Positions 8,550-17,183 of a stretch of DNA of 64,000 nucleotides are shown here, piece after piece. How positions within the stretch are numbered: the stretch's first letter is position 1; each line of letters begins with the position of its first letter. A program made the translations under genes and the position numbers. This DNA comes from Fen-1364 sp049515135. Its GTDB lineage: Bacteria > Spirochaetota > Spirochaetia > SZUA-6 > Fen-1364. Under the pieces are notes generated by a model. It saw only the letters and a list, made by a program, of their open reading frames with translations. It ran no database searches and was not told where the DNA came from. The DNA lies in assembly GCA_049515135.1 (NCBI GenBank), contig JBEKUJ010000004.1, positions 1-64,000 on the forward strand, given 5' to 3'.

Positions 8550-10736
8550 CTACTGACCGGCGCCCTGCGCCTTTGTCAGCACGTCATCAATTGCGGTCAG
8601 GATTGACACCAGACGATCGTTGCCCTTCGCGTTCTGGATCTCGAACTGAAGCTCCTGCCTGCTTGCCTTGACCGTGGGCTGCTTGGCAACGTTCGAAATG
8701 ATATCCGCCGCCTCGGCCAGGGCCGCGGAGGAGCCGGCGTTCTGCGTGACGGAGTACAGCGAGCTGACTCTGTCAGCCACGTCGGAGAAAAGCACGCGCA
8801 CGGGTTGTGCGCGGAGGAACTTGTTGAGCTCCTGCCTGGATGCCGTTGACGGGTCCTGCGGGTTTGCAGCACGCGCGGTCTTTTCCTGGGTCACGTACGA
8901 GGTATACGCGGCGCGGGCGGCGTTCACCTCTCCCTCGAAGGAGAGAAGGGCATCAAGCCGGTTCATGAGGTCCTGCCGGGTCGTCTTCACCCGCGCGGCA
9001 ATGGCGTCTATCTCCGCCGTGTGCTGGGCGTCCGCCTGCGTCCGCTGCGCCTCCAGTTGGCTGATGCGCGACTGCGCGTCTGCTATCTGGCTTCGAAGCT
9101 TCTGCTCCTGCGCCGCCGCGGCAGCGGTGACCTGCTGGTCTGCAGCCGCATGAGCGCTTGCCTCCTGCTGGCTGAGCGGGCCGGCGGGGTTATTGATGAA
9201 TGCGGCGCGCTCCGCTTCCAGGTCGATGCCCGCCTGCGCGGCCAGCGCATCCGTGCCGGAAGCCTTGTTGCCCGTCCTGGTGTAGTCCGACATGCGGTAT
9301 CCCAGGACCAGGAGATCGGTGAGCAGCCGCGATGCATCCGGCGCGACGGCGGGGGATGCGCTGAGCGCCGCCTTGTACTGGTCCAGGGCCCCCGCATAGT
9401 CCCCTGTTTCCATGAGCCGGACAGCAGCCTCCATGCTCTTCTGAGTCTGCTCACGCAGTTTTTTTTGAAGGTCGTCCGCGGCCTGCGTGGCGGCCGCGTT
9501 CACGAGGGCCGCCATTGCGCTCTGCACCTCCGGCAGAGAGGCAGCAAGCTGGCGGTACAGATCCAGCTGGGCTGGACCGGAGGCGGCTGCCGCCTGCTGG
9601 GAGAGACTGCGTATCCTGCTGAGCTGCTCAAGCTGGTTGGCAAGCGACTGGCCGGTGGACGCGGCCTGGGCGCTCATGCGGTCCTGCAGGAAGGTGCCAA
9701 GCTGCTCCAACAGCAGGGACTCGGACCTTATCCTGTCGGCAAGCTGCGGGACCGAGCGAACGCTCCGATGCCGAAGGTAGTCCTGGAGGGCGCGGACCTC
9801 GGCGAGCGCGCTGTCAGAGTTGCCCGCGGCCAGGTCCTTGTTGATACGCCCGATCTGGCCGTCGATCTGGTTCTCCACTGTCTGGACGTTTTCCTGTTTC
9901 TGCCCCAGCTGCTCCAGCTCGCGTTGCGCGGCTTCCAGATTGACATTGCTCTGAGAGCGCAGCCGATCCAGCACCTGGGTCTTCTGCTCCAGCTGGACGC
10001 GAAGGGCAGCCTCGCGCTGCTGGTAGTCCGTCACAATCTGACGTCGCTCCTTCTCCAGCTGATCAAGCCGCGCTGAGTACTCTGCGCGCAGGCGGTTGAT
10101 GTCCGCCGCAAGCTGCGCTCTCTCAGCGTCCAGGCTCTTTCTGTACTCGGCGAGCTGCTTCTCGTAATACGCCTTGCGCTCGGCCTCGAACTTCGCCATG
10201 CGCTTCTCAAGGTCGTCGGTAGCCACCCCCTGGGAAACAAGGCGCGCGCGCTCCGCGGACACGTCCTGCGCCTGTTTCTGGCGCAGCTCCTCTTCTTTTG
10301 CCTTCAGCTTCTGGGCGTAGGTCTCCGCCAGGGTCTTCTGCTGCTCCTCGAGCTGACGCAGTTTGTTCCTGACATCCTCGATCTCCTTCTCTTTCATGGT
10401 CAGCTGTTCCGTGGACTGCTGGCGGAGCTCGCGGATGAGCTTGCCCTCAATGCTCGCGTACTGCGTGGCCTGGGTTTGCATGCGGGTCTCATCCTTGCGG
10501 AACACCAGGCTCAGCACGAGTATCACCCCGAGTATTACGACGGCAGCGCTGACGTTCACAATGAGCGGAAGGAAGAGTCCCCGGCGGGCGCCGGTGAGAG
10601 AGAACTGAGCCGCTTCAACGGGGATGCGGTTCTCCGTGGCAACCTTTTCGATGGTCGTGCGTATCTCGTCACGCTCAACGGGAGTGATGCCCGCCTCGTT
10701 CTCCAGTGCGGGAAAATCCGCCTGATTGTCGGCCAT
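8550..10736 (-). CDS. Inner-membrane coiled-coil protein
   Basis: 728 residues. A cytoplasmic N-terminus (1-60, including a helical segment with PVERDEIRTTIEKVA) precedes one TM helix (~61-79, PLIVNVSAAVVILGVILVLS). A very long Gln/Glu/Arg/Ala-rich coiled coil follows (~84-310, e.g. MKEKEIEDVRNKLRQLEEQQ). A helical TPR-like region (~310-500) contains MEAAVRLMETGDYAGALDQYKAA. A second coiled coil (~545-620) and a helical C-terminus end the protein. Such a rod could span the periplasm. No family is named. It faces the cyclase-led genes convergently and the 10841 operon divergently, both of which encode envelope proteins. Confidence 0.8.
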   Translation of the reverse strand: MADNQADFPALENEAGITPVERDEIRTTIEKVATENRIPVEAAQFSLTGARRGLFLPLIVNVSAAVVILGVILVLSLVFRKDETRMQTQATQYASIEGKLIRELRQQSTEQLTMKEKEIEDVRNKLRQLEEQQKTLAETYAQKLKAKEEELRQKQAQDVSAERARLVSQGVATDDLEKRMAKFEAERKAYYEKQLAEYRKSLDAERAQLAADINRLRAEYSARLDQLEKERRQIVTDYQQREAALRVQLEQKTQVLDRLRSQSNVNLEAAQRELEQLGQKQENVQTVENQIDGQIGRINKDLAAGNSDSALAEVRALQDYLRHRSVRSVPQLADRIRSESLLLEQLGTFLQDRMSAQAASTGQSLANQLEQLSRIRSLSQQAAAASGPAQLDLYRQLAASLPEVQSAMAALVNAAATQAADDLQKKLREQTQKSMEAAVRLMETGDYAGALDQYKAALSASPAVAPDASRLLTDLLVLGYRMSDYTRTGNKASGTDALAAQAGIDLEAERAAFINNPAGPLSQQEASAHAAADQQVTAAAAAQEQKLRSQIADAQSRISQLEAQRTQADAQHTAEIDAIAARVKTTRQDLMNRLDALLSFEGEVNAARAAYTSYVTQEKTARAANPQDPSTASRQELNKFLRAQPVRVLFSDVADRVSSLYSVTQNAGSSAALAEAADIISNVAKQPTVKASRQELQFEIQNAKGNDRLVSILTAIDDVLTKAQGAGQ

Positions 10737-10840
10737 ATCCCCCTCTTCCCCCCTCTGGATATGTTGTACAGGAATCGGCTCTGAGAGTCAAACTGAGCCG
10801 CCGGTTGCGAAAAAAAAATCGAAAGGATACACTGCCGCAA

Positions 10841-11293
10841 ATGAAACGTGCTGCACTGACCGCCCTTGCCCTCCTCGGGACCTGTGTAAGCCTCTTTGCG
10901 CAGTACGGGGCTATCCTGCACACGGCAGCAGGGGAGGACAGACTCACCGTTGGGAGCTCCATTCTGCTGGTCGGCGCGGCAGCCGGGAGCCTTCGGCCCG
11001 AGACCGGAGCGGCAGAGGCCCGCTCCACTCTCCAGAAGCTCGGAATACGGCTGCCTGCGGCCCCTGACGACTCGCCCATCACCTACGGCGGCTACGCGTT
11101 CCTTCTTGCCCAGCTCTTCGACCTCCCCGGCAGCGCGGCGTACGTTTTAATCCCCGGGCCACTTTCCGCGTTCGACGAGCTGCAGTCCCGGGGCCTGATC
11201 CCGTACACGGAGCGGTCCGGCCATCCCGTACGCGGGACAGACGCTCTCCTGCTCCTCCGACGCGTCATTGAGCAGAGAGGTCCATCCCGGTGA
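10841..11293 (+). CDS. Small exported protein with SLH-like helices
   Basis: 150 residues from ATG at 10841, which directly precedes a signal peptide (MKRAALTALALLGTCVSLFA). The Shine-Dalgarno-like AAAGGA lies 13 bases upstream. The mature part has two short helix-turn segments (ITYGGYAFLLAQLFDLPGSA and HPVRGTDALLLLRRVIEQ). They resemble the way S-layer-homology repeats place conserved residues, but too loosely for a firm assignment. It starts a three-gene run with overlapping ends (11290-11293 and 12558-12561). Confidence 0.65.
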   Translation: MKRAALTALALLGTCVSLFAQYGAILHTAAGEDRLTVGSSILLVGAAAGSLRPETGAAEARSTLQKLGIRLPAAPDDSPITYGGYAFLLAQLFDLPGSAAYVLIPGPLSAFDELQSRGLIPYTERSGHPVRGTDALLLLRRVIEQRGPSR

Positions 11294-12561
11294 GCGCGGG
11301 GCTGTTCCGCAGGAGTTGCCTGTCCCTCTCCGCTCTGCTCCTTGTCCTGGCAACGGCTGTTACGCACGCCCAGGCGCCGCTGACGTTCGGCTGGGGCGCA
11401 TCGCTTCAGACCATCGGCACCATCGCCGGCACGGGGGCCGGGCCAGCCGTCGATTCGCAGGACGCGCTTTCCCTGAGCTTCGAGCTGACCCATGGCGCCG
11501 GGCAGGGGCTCCTGGGCCTGAACCTGAGCGGCCAGATGCTTTACGCACCGCAGCAGATTGCCCCTGGCGCGCCGCCGGCATCCGCCCTGACCGGGTACCC
11601 GACGGTGAGCGCGGTCGTCTTCGAGCCTCCGCCGCCCCGGCTCGTCGGGTTGTGGCTTCGCGCCAGCGCGGGCCGGCTTGTGCTGGATGAGCCCACTGGT
11701 CTTCTTCTTGACAATCCGACCGCCCTCTACCCGAGCCAGCTCGCCGACGGTCTGCTCTTCGAAGCCCGGCTCAAGGGCTTCTACGGCTCAGTTGGAGCCG
11801 GGTATCTTGGGCTCCTGGACAAGAGGCTGAACCGCATCCGCTTCACCGCGCAGGACGACGCAGAGCTTGCGAACAGCTCGGTCTACTTCGCTCCTCCGCG
11901 GGGAATAGCGGTGCTGCGCCTGGAGGCGGATGATCTGTTCGCTGGCCAGAGGGTCGGGCTGTTTGGAATCGGCCAGAAGGATTTCCGCAGCGGTTCGACC
12001 TTCGACAGCTGGTACATCGGATTGCTGGCAAGCGGGCCAATAGCCTCCGGCTTCCGGCAGGAGAGCGCGTTGGTGACTGCCGTCGTGGTGCCTTCGGATG
12101 GAACAACCGGCCTCGGCCTCCTGGTCCGTGGGCTGGTTGCCTGGCGCATCCCCGTCCGTTACCTCCACGAGGCGTGGTTCTCTGCGCTCTGGGCCAGCAG
12201 CCCGGGCGGCTCCCTGGCCGGATTCCCCGCGCTTGCGGGACCTCCCGTGAGCGATGCTTTCTCTGCCCCCCTCACCGACGTTGTCCGCCTGGAGCTTGGC
12301 GTGGACGCAGCCTTGCCCGCCGCGCCTGCCGGCGCGGTCCTTGTCCCCGGGTTCACCACTCGGCTGATCCTGCGCCCCAGCGGGTCGCAGGCTCCGGGAT
12401 ACACCTTTTCACTGGCCGGGCCGTATGCCGGCACGGAGCTCGAGATTTCAGCCGGGCTCTCGCCGCTGGACGGCATTCGCATCCTGGGCCGCGGAGGAAC
12501 CCTCATTGCAGCCGGAACCATCCTCCCGTATGTGCGGCTGGAAGCCGGGATAGGGTTGTGA
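11290..12561 (+). CDS. Predicted outer-membrane beta-barrel protein
   Basis: 423 residues. GTG at 11290 overlaps the TGA of the gene before, which implies translational coupling. Signal peptide to about residue 28 (ATAVTHAQAP). The remainder is nearly all amphipathic beta strands with small residues and aromatics (LTFGWGASLQTIGTI, FYGSVGAGYLGLLD, WYIGLLASGPIAS). It ends YVRLEAGIGL, as expected for a barrel closing strand with a hydrophobic terminal residue. No homologue is recognised, and no plug or POTRA domain is visible. It overlaps the following FecR-like gene by four bases. Confidence 0.75.
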   Translation: MSAGLFRRSCLSLSALLLVLATAVTHAQAPLTFGWGASLQTIGTIAGTGAGPAVDSQDALSLSFELTHGAGQGLLGLNLSGQMLYAPQQIAPGAPPASALTGYPTVSAVVFEPPPPRLVGLWLRASAGRLVLDEPTGLLLDNPTALYPSQLADGLLFEARLKGFYGSVGAGYLGLLDKRLNRIRFTAQDDAELANSSVYFAPPRGIAVLRLEADDLFAGQRVGLFGIGQKDFRSGSTFDSWYIGLLASGPIASGFRQESALVTAVVVPSDGTTGLGLLVRGLVAWRIPVRYLHEAWFSALWASSPGGSLAGFPALAGPPVSDAFSAPLTDVVRLELGVDAALPAAPAGAVLVPGFTTRLILRPSGSQAPGYTFSLAGPYAGTELEISAGLSPLDGIRILGRGGTLIAAGTILPYVRLEAGIGL

Positions 12562-13085
12562 AGAAACTGGCAATCATCATCTCGGCCCTTCTGTCTGCCG
12601 CTTCATGTCTGAACGCGCAGGAACAGGTCCTCGAAGTCCAGCAGACAAGCGGGTTCGCCGAGGCGCTCCTGGAAAACCTGGGATGGCGTCAGGCAGTCAT
12701 CGGACGGCAGCTGCCCGCCGGCTCGGCGGTGACCTCCTGGCTCGACGCGGAGGCGAAGCTGGGCTACCGGGACAGTATCGTCACCGTGGAGCAGCTCTCC
12801 CACATTACCGTGGTCGACATCTCAGCAGACCTCGTCCGGTTGTCCCTGGAAGCCGGCGGGGTCAGGGTTGACTCCGCGGCAATTACATACGAGGTCCGGT
12901 TCCACGGCATGGTGATCCGGATAGAGAAAGGCACTGCCGTTCTCAGCGACGGAGTCCTGAAGGCGGAGGCCGGGACCGTTACAGTCAGCGGCGCTCAGGA
13001 TGGGCCCATGGTCATCCACGCCGGCTCGTCGGTCAACCTCCTCGCGCCGGCCCATGGTCCTGTGTTCCCGGCTCTCCCTGACTAG
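12558..13085 (+). CDS. FecR-like exported protein
   Basis: 175 residues from GTG at 12558, overlapping the TGA at 12559-12561. Signal peptide VKKLAIIISALLSAASCLNAQ; the Cys has no typical lipobox before it. The mature domain follows the FecR pattern of paired strands: VIGRQLPAGSAVTSWLDAEA, then the hydrophobic LVRLSLEAGGVRVDS, VIRIEKGTAVLSDGVLKAEA and VTVSGAQDGPMVIHAGSSVN. FecR domains are common in periplasmic signalling and assembly proteins. No sigma factor or anti-sigma partner is adjacent, so an ancillary role with the coupled barrel is more likely. Confidence 0.7.
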   Translation: MKKLAIIISALLSAASCLNAQEQVLEVQQTSGFAEALLENLGWRQAVIGRQLPAGSAVTSWLDAEAKLGYRDSIVTVEQLSHITVVDISADLVRLSLEAGGVRVDSAAITYEVRFHGMVIRIEKGTAVLSDGVLKAEAGTVTVSGAQDGPMVIHAGSSVNLLAPAHGPVFPALPD

Positions 13086-13091
13086 CGCGGC

Positions 13092-13994
13092 CTAACGCTC
13101 CCCATCTCCGGTATCCCTCAGGAAGACTGCAATTTCATCCGCTATCCTGTCCGGATACTGGAACATGACGCCGTGGCCTCCATCGGGGATGCGCACCAGG
13201 CGGGAGCCGTGGATGCCGTCGGCAAGCAGAGTGGAGTTCTGCGTAGGGAAAACCACATCAGCGTCGCCCGTGATGATCAGCGTGGGAGACTCTATCTGAT
13301 CCAGCCGCGAGCAGGACCCTGCCCAGTCCATGATGGCGCGCAGCTGCCGTGAGGTATGCTCCAGAGGGTTCATGGATGCATGGATGGGAAAGTAGGTCCA
13401 GAATGGATGAGTCGACAGCCAGTCCTGAGGAAACAACAGCCGGATCACTCTCAGCCCCCGCATCAGGGAGCCCCCTGAACTGTCGGCAAGCTGCCGCATG
13501 ACATCGGGGCTCGGCGCTATCTGCTCCCTGCCCCCGGGCGCGCCTGAGATGAGGATCAGCTTGCTCACCCTCTGCGGATGCGAGATGGCCAGCTCAAGCG
13601 CCGTCTCCGCGCCCATGGACCAGCCAAGGATTGTCGCCCTGTCGATACCGAGGGCATCCATGAAGCCCAGCGTGTCCTGAGCGAACAAGGGGATCGAATA
13701 CTCCGTTTCTGATGAAGTGGAGCCTCCCATGCCGCGGTTGTCGAAAAGAAAAAGATGATACGAGGCCGAGAGAAGCTGGAGCAGACGCGGGCTCCACAGG
13801 TCCATTGATCCGCCGTATCCCATGATCATGACCAGCGGATCTCCCGCGCCAAGCTCCTTCCAGGCAATGTCGATCTCGCCGACATGAACTTTTTTGAGGG
13901 CCGGCGCGCCGTTGTCACCGGCCTGCACCAGGGCGGGCGACACGGCGCTGAGGCAGAGCAGCAGAACAGTTGCGATGAGAAGCGGTGTACGCAT
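13092..13994 (-). CDS. Exported alpha/beta hydrolase
   Basis: 300 residues. Signal peptide ~1-25 (ending near ALVQAGD). The alpha/beta-hydrolase core has the oxyanion strand VMIMGYGGSMDLW, LFLFDNRGMGGS, a nucleophile elbow GWSMGAE (Ser near 124), a late acid in ITGDADVVF (near 254) and a catalytic His in PDGGHGVMF (near 281). The set matches 3-oxoadipate enol-lactonase/haloperoxidase-like hydrolases, but the export signal points to a periplasmic esterase of unknown substrate. It is the third gene of a run 15274 to 13092, six bases after the neighbouring gene. Confidence 0.85.
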   Translation of the reverse strand: MRTPLLIATVLLLCLSAVSPALVQAGDNGAPALKKVHVGEIDIAWKELGAGDPLVMIMGYGGSMDLWSPRLLQLLSASYHLFLFDNRGMGGSTSSETEYSIPLFAQDTLGFMDALGIDRATILGWSMGAETALELAISHPQRVSKLILISGAPGGREQIAPSPDVMRQLADSSGGSLMRGLRVIRLLFPQDWLSTHPFWTYFPIHASMNPLEHTSRQLRAIMDWAGSCSRLDQIESPTLIITGDADVVFPTQNSTLLADGIHGSRLVRIPDGGHGVMFQYPDRIADEIAVFLRDTGDGER

Positions 13995-14000
13995 GCGTCC

Positions 14001-14528
14001 CTAGAAGAGAGAGTAGCCCCCCAGGATGGCAAAGCTGAAAACTCCGAGCGGAACAGGGTTGCCACTGGTGCCGGTGGATGAGTAGAACCGGAGGAGTCCC
14101 CTGCCCTGAACAAAGAAGCTGCTGAGATGAAAGGTGGCTGCCAGGCCCGTCTGCGCAGCGACTCCGTCGACCCTGTTCTCGTAGTCCTGAAAGCCAATAA
14201 CCCCGATCAGCGTGGCAAGGTCCGCTGGGCCGATCCGGGGGAAGTGAAATGACAGGTCGGTGCCGAAGAAAAGCTCCGGACCGGCTGAGAGCCCTTTGCT
14301 GGTGTAAGAGGCAGTGGAGAAGGGCGCGCTGCCGATGAACAGGTCGATCCCGAATGTCTCCCATGAATCGACATGATAGACGCTCTCCACAAAGACCAGC
14401 GGAACCACGGGGGACAGCGGATTGTTGCCGGATTCATAGGCGGCTCCCCCGCCCAGATTGATTTCGGCGTCTGCCATGGCGGCCGCCAGAACAAGGACCA
14501 CAAAGAATGCGGCAGACCTTGCTTTCAT
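14001..14528 (-). CDS. Hypothetical exported beta-rich protein
   Basis: 175 residues with a signal peptide (MKARSAAFFVVLVLAAAMADA). The rest resembles a small eight-stranded outer-membrane barrel: GGGAAYESGNN, FVESVYHVDSWETFGIDLFIG, GVIGFQDYENRVDG, ending FAILGGYSLF with a terminal Phe. The ATG overlaps the stop of the upstream lipoprotein gene (ATGA at 14525-14528), so the two are translated together. No known family is recognised. Confidence 0.7.
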   Translation of the reverse strand: MKARSAAFFVVLVLAAAMADAEINLGGGAAYESGNNPLSPVVPLVFVESVYHVDSWETFGIDLFIGSAPFSTASYTSKGLSAGPELFFGTDLSFHFPRIGPADLATLIGVIGFQDYENRVDGVAAQTGLAATFHLSSFFVQGRGLLRFYSSTGTSGNPVPLGVFSFAILGGYSLF

Positions 14529-15274
14529 GGTTTTTTCTCCCCGGTCCTGAAAGACATGGAGAAATCAAGCGGCGTGTCAAGCAGGAGCAGACGCAGAAGC
14601 GGGATTTTGAACATCACAGCCCCGTCGCTCAACGTGCCTCCTGTTTGAGACTCGATCTGCCCTTCCGGCCGGATGGTAACAACGATGGAAGATTTTTTCA
14701 CCAGCGCCGGCGCCTCGTCCCCAATGGAAAACCGTACCATCTCCAGGTAGTCGTTCTCAGTCGCCTTCTGGTCGACCTGCGGGCCCAGGCTCTTGAGAAC
14801 CGGGTCTTCGAGCATGGGGAAAAAGACGGCGATCTGACGATAGTTCCCGCGGTCCAGATGAATCTTCAACGTCTCCAGGCCGCCCGACTGAAGAAGAGAA
14901 ACGACGTTCGCGCTCTGAAGGCCGGCCCGGCCGGCAAACAGGTCCATCAGGGACGCGAACGCGATATCGACATCCAGCGAGCGCGGATCAGCGACCGAAA
15001 CATTCCGGACCGTGATGCCCGGCTGGGCCTCGAAGCCTTTGCGGATGGCTGCGAGATCGAAAAGCGCATCTGCCCGTGGGGCACGCGGTTCCCCGGACAC
15101 TTCTGCCAGCCCGATCACATAGTCCCTCAGGAGCTTTGATACTTCGAGGTGCAGCGTCATTGTGCCCGAGCCATCTTCGTTGAGGACAACGGAATGCGTG
15201 GCATTGCAGCCCCCCGTAAGCAGGAAGGCGGCTGCGGCGAGAATCAGCGCGATGGGGCGCATGGCGCGCGGCAT
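14525..15274 (-). CDS. Hypothetical lipoprotein
   Basis: 249 residues from the ATG at 15274 (MPRAMRPIALILAAAAFLLTGGC); the ATG at 15262 is an equally good start. Both give a lipoprotein signal with lipobox LTGGC. The mature protein contains VVLNEDGSGTMTLHLEVSK, a pattern seen in many bacterial lipoproteins of the LppM/DUF3153 kind. It ends with a hydrophobic C-terminus (LRLLLLDTPLDFSMSF). First gene of the run that continues with the small barrel and the hydrolase. It is divergent from the corrinoid-activator-like gene. The assignment beyond lipoprotein is tentative. Confidence 0.75.
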   Translation of the reverse strand: MPRAMRPIALILAAAAFLLTGGCNATHSVVLNEDGSGTMTLHLEVSKLLRDYVIGLAEVSGEPRAPRADALFDLAAIRKGFEAQPGITVRNVSVADPRSLDVDIAFASLMDLFAGRAGLQSANVVSLLQSGGLETLKIHLDRGNYRQIAVFFPMLEDPVLKSLGPQVDQKATENDYLEMVRFSIGDEAPALVKKSSIVVTIRPEGQIESQTGGTLSDGAVMFKIPLLRLLLLDTPLDFSMSFRTGEKKP

Positions 15275-15395
15275 GACGGAAACGCTACTGAATACACCCG
15301 GCCGCGTCAATTGCGCCGGAGGAGGGCGCTCGGCGGACGGGCACGCGCGGCCCCAGCCCTTGTTCGGTGCCGGGAAAACCCATAGTATCGCCTCG

Positions 15396-17183
15396 ATGCC
15401 CACCATAAGAGTCGAGCCTCTTGGCCGGACTTTCACGACGGAGAAAGGCGCCGTCCTGCGCGACGTTCTTCGCGGCGCGGGAATCCTCCTGGACTATCCC
15501 TGCGGAGGCAAGGGCAGCTGCCGCCAGTGTCGCGTGGCGGTGGTCCCGCCCCCTTCCAGGGGGAAAGGGAAGCTGAGCCCTGAACAATCGGCTGGCGGCG
15601 TGCGCCTGGCATGCCAGCTCGCGATAGAGGAAGACTGCACCGTCACGCTCTCCCAGGAACAGCTGTCCGCCCAGGTCTGGAAGCAGGGAATGCGGGACGA
15701 CGACATTCGCGGCGCAGTGGAGTGCTCTGTCAGGCGTATCCGGCTTTCGCTGCAGCAACCCAGCCTGGAGGACCAGAGGTCCGACTGGGAAAGGCTCGCG
15801 CAGGCGCTTGCGGGCCGGGGAATCGACGTCGCCCAGCCCGGTTCGCGTCTGCTGGAGCGTGCCTCGGAGGTCCTTCGCGCGCACCACTGGTCTGCCAGCG
15901 CTGTGTGCGAGGAGAAAGAGCTCCTGTGGGTTGACGATGCAGCAGGCCGGGCAACGGGGTTTGCAGTCGATCTGGGCACCACGACGGTGGACCTTGCGCT
16001 CCTGGACCTGGAGACCGGACGGCTCCTTGGCCGCAGCGCTTTTCTCAACAGGCAGGTCGCATTCGGCGCGGATGTCATCTCCCGCGCCCAGAGCTTCCAC
16101 GATGAGCGGGGTCCGGTCCGCAATGCGGTCCTTGAAACGATCGACGAAGGCGCCCGGCAGATCCTTGCGGAAGCAGGGGAGAGCCCGGCGAGCGTGCTGA
16201 AGACGGTCGTTGTCGGCAACCCGATCATGATGCACATCCTTCACGGAATCGATCCCCTGCAGCTCACGCGCCTTCCGTACGTCGCGGTGACTTCCCTGGC
16301 TCTGCGCCGCGATCCGCGGGAGCTGGGGCTGGCTTTCCAGCAGCGCGGCTACGTCGAGACTCTTCCGCTGGTCTCGGCGTACGTCGGCGCAGACACCGTG
16401 GGGATGATGGTTGCCCTTGGCCTGGACAGGGAAAAGGTCACGTCGCTTTCCGTCGACATCGGGACAAACGGGGAAATGGTCCTTGCTCGCGGCGGGAGCC
16501 TGCTGGCAACATCCACCGCGGCCGGACCGGCTTTCGAAGGGGCGCAGATCTCCTGCGGCATGAGGGCCCTGCCCGGAGCGGTTGTTGCCCTCTCCATCGG
16601 GCTCGGAGGGTCGGTCCAGCTCCAGACCGTGGGCGGAGCCGAGCCGAAGGGAATCTGCGGAACCGGCCTTGTGTCAGCGGTTGCGCAGCTCCTGGAGCGG
16701 GAGGTCATAGACTCGACCGGCAGACTGTTCGACCAGGCCGAGATATCCATCCCCGCACTCCGGCAAAGGGTGTTTTCCCTGGACGGAGAGAGGGCTTTCG
16801 CATTGTCGGAGGACGGGCGTGTGCGTATCACCCAGAAGGACATTCGCACTCTGCAGCTCGCAAAGGGCGCTGTGCGCACCGGCATCGACACGCTGCTTTC
16901 CATGACCGGCATCGAAGCGGACGGGCTGGATGTGCTCCGCCTGGCGGGCAACTTCGGCGCCGGCCTCGACGCCCGCGCGGCCATGCGGATCGGCCTCATT
17001 CCACCGATGGACCTGGCGAAGGTGGAGGTGGTTGGCAACGCCGCCCTGCGGGGGGCGGTCATGGCTCTTCTTTCGCGGGAGCACGCCAACCGATGCGACA
17101 GCGCGGCCCGGTCCGCGCGCTTTATTGAGCTGGGCGGGAAACCTGAGTTTCAGGCCCGTTTCATGGAAGCTATGCTTTTTTGA
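15396..17183 (+). CDS. 2Fe-2S / ASKHA protein of the corrinoid-activator (RACE) family
   Basis: 595 residues starting MPTIRVEPLG. The N-terminal plant-type 2Fe-2S domain has cysteines at 36, 42, 45 and 74 (YPCGGKGSCRQC, RLACQ). A linker leads to an ASKHA ATPase region (the DUF4445 kind), with phosphate-binding GFAVDLGTTTVDLALLD (~188), VVGNPIMMHIL, SVDIGTNGEMVLARGG and RLAGNFGAGLDARAAM. Family members use ATP to push an electron into the cobalt of a corrinoid protein that has fallen into Co(II). No corrinoid protein, methyltransferase or B12 gene is nearby, so its partner must be encoded elsewhere. The 3' end overlaps the next, opposing gene by 34 bases. Confidence 0.88.
   Translation: MPTIRVEPLGRTFTTEKGAVLRDVLRGAGILLDYPCGGKGSCRQCRVAVVPPPSRGKGKLSPEQSAGGVRLACQLAIEEDCTVTLSQEQLSAQVWKQGMRDDDIRGAVECSVRRIRLSLQQPSLEDQRSDWERLAQALAGRGIDVAQPGSRLLERASEVLRAHHWSASAVCEEKELLWVDDAAGRATGFAVDLGTTTVDLALLDLETGRLLGRSAFLNRQVAFGADVISRAQSFHDERGPVRNAVLETIDEGARQILAEAGESPASVLKTVVVGNPIMMHILHGIDPLQLTRLPYVAVTSLALRRDPRELGLAFQQRGYVETLPLVSAYVGADTVGMMVALGLDREKVTSLSVDIGTNGEMVLARGGSLLATSTAAGPAFEGAQISCGMRALPGAVVALSIGLGGSVQLQTVGGAEPKGICGTGLVSAVAQLLEREVIDSTGRLFDQAEISIPALRQRVFSLDGERAFALSEDGRVRITQKDIRTLQLAKGAVRTGIDTLLSMTGIEADGLDVLRLAGNFGAGLDARAAMRIGLIPPMDLAKVEVVGNAALRGAVMALLSREHANRCDSAARSARFIELGGKPEFQARFMEAMLF

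Noticed and set aside
9021..10076. A 351-codon plus-strand open frame inside the coiled-coil gene
   Set aside because: It is opposite a strongly coding, repetitive Gln/Glu-rich gene. Composition and lack of motifs show it is a mirror frame of high G+C coding DNA.
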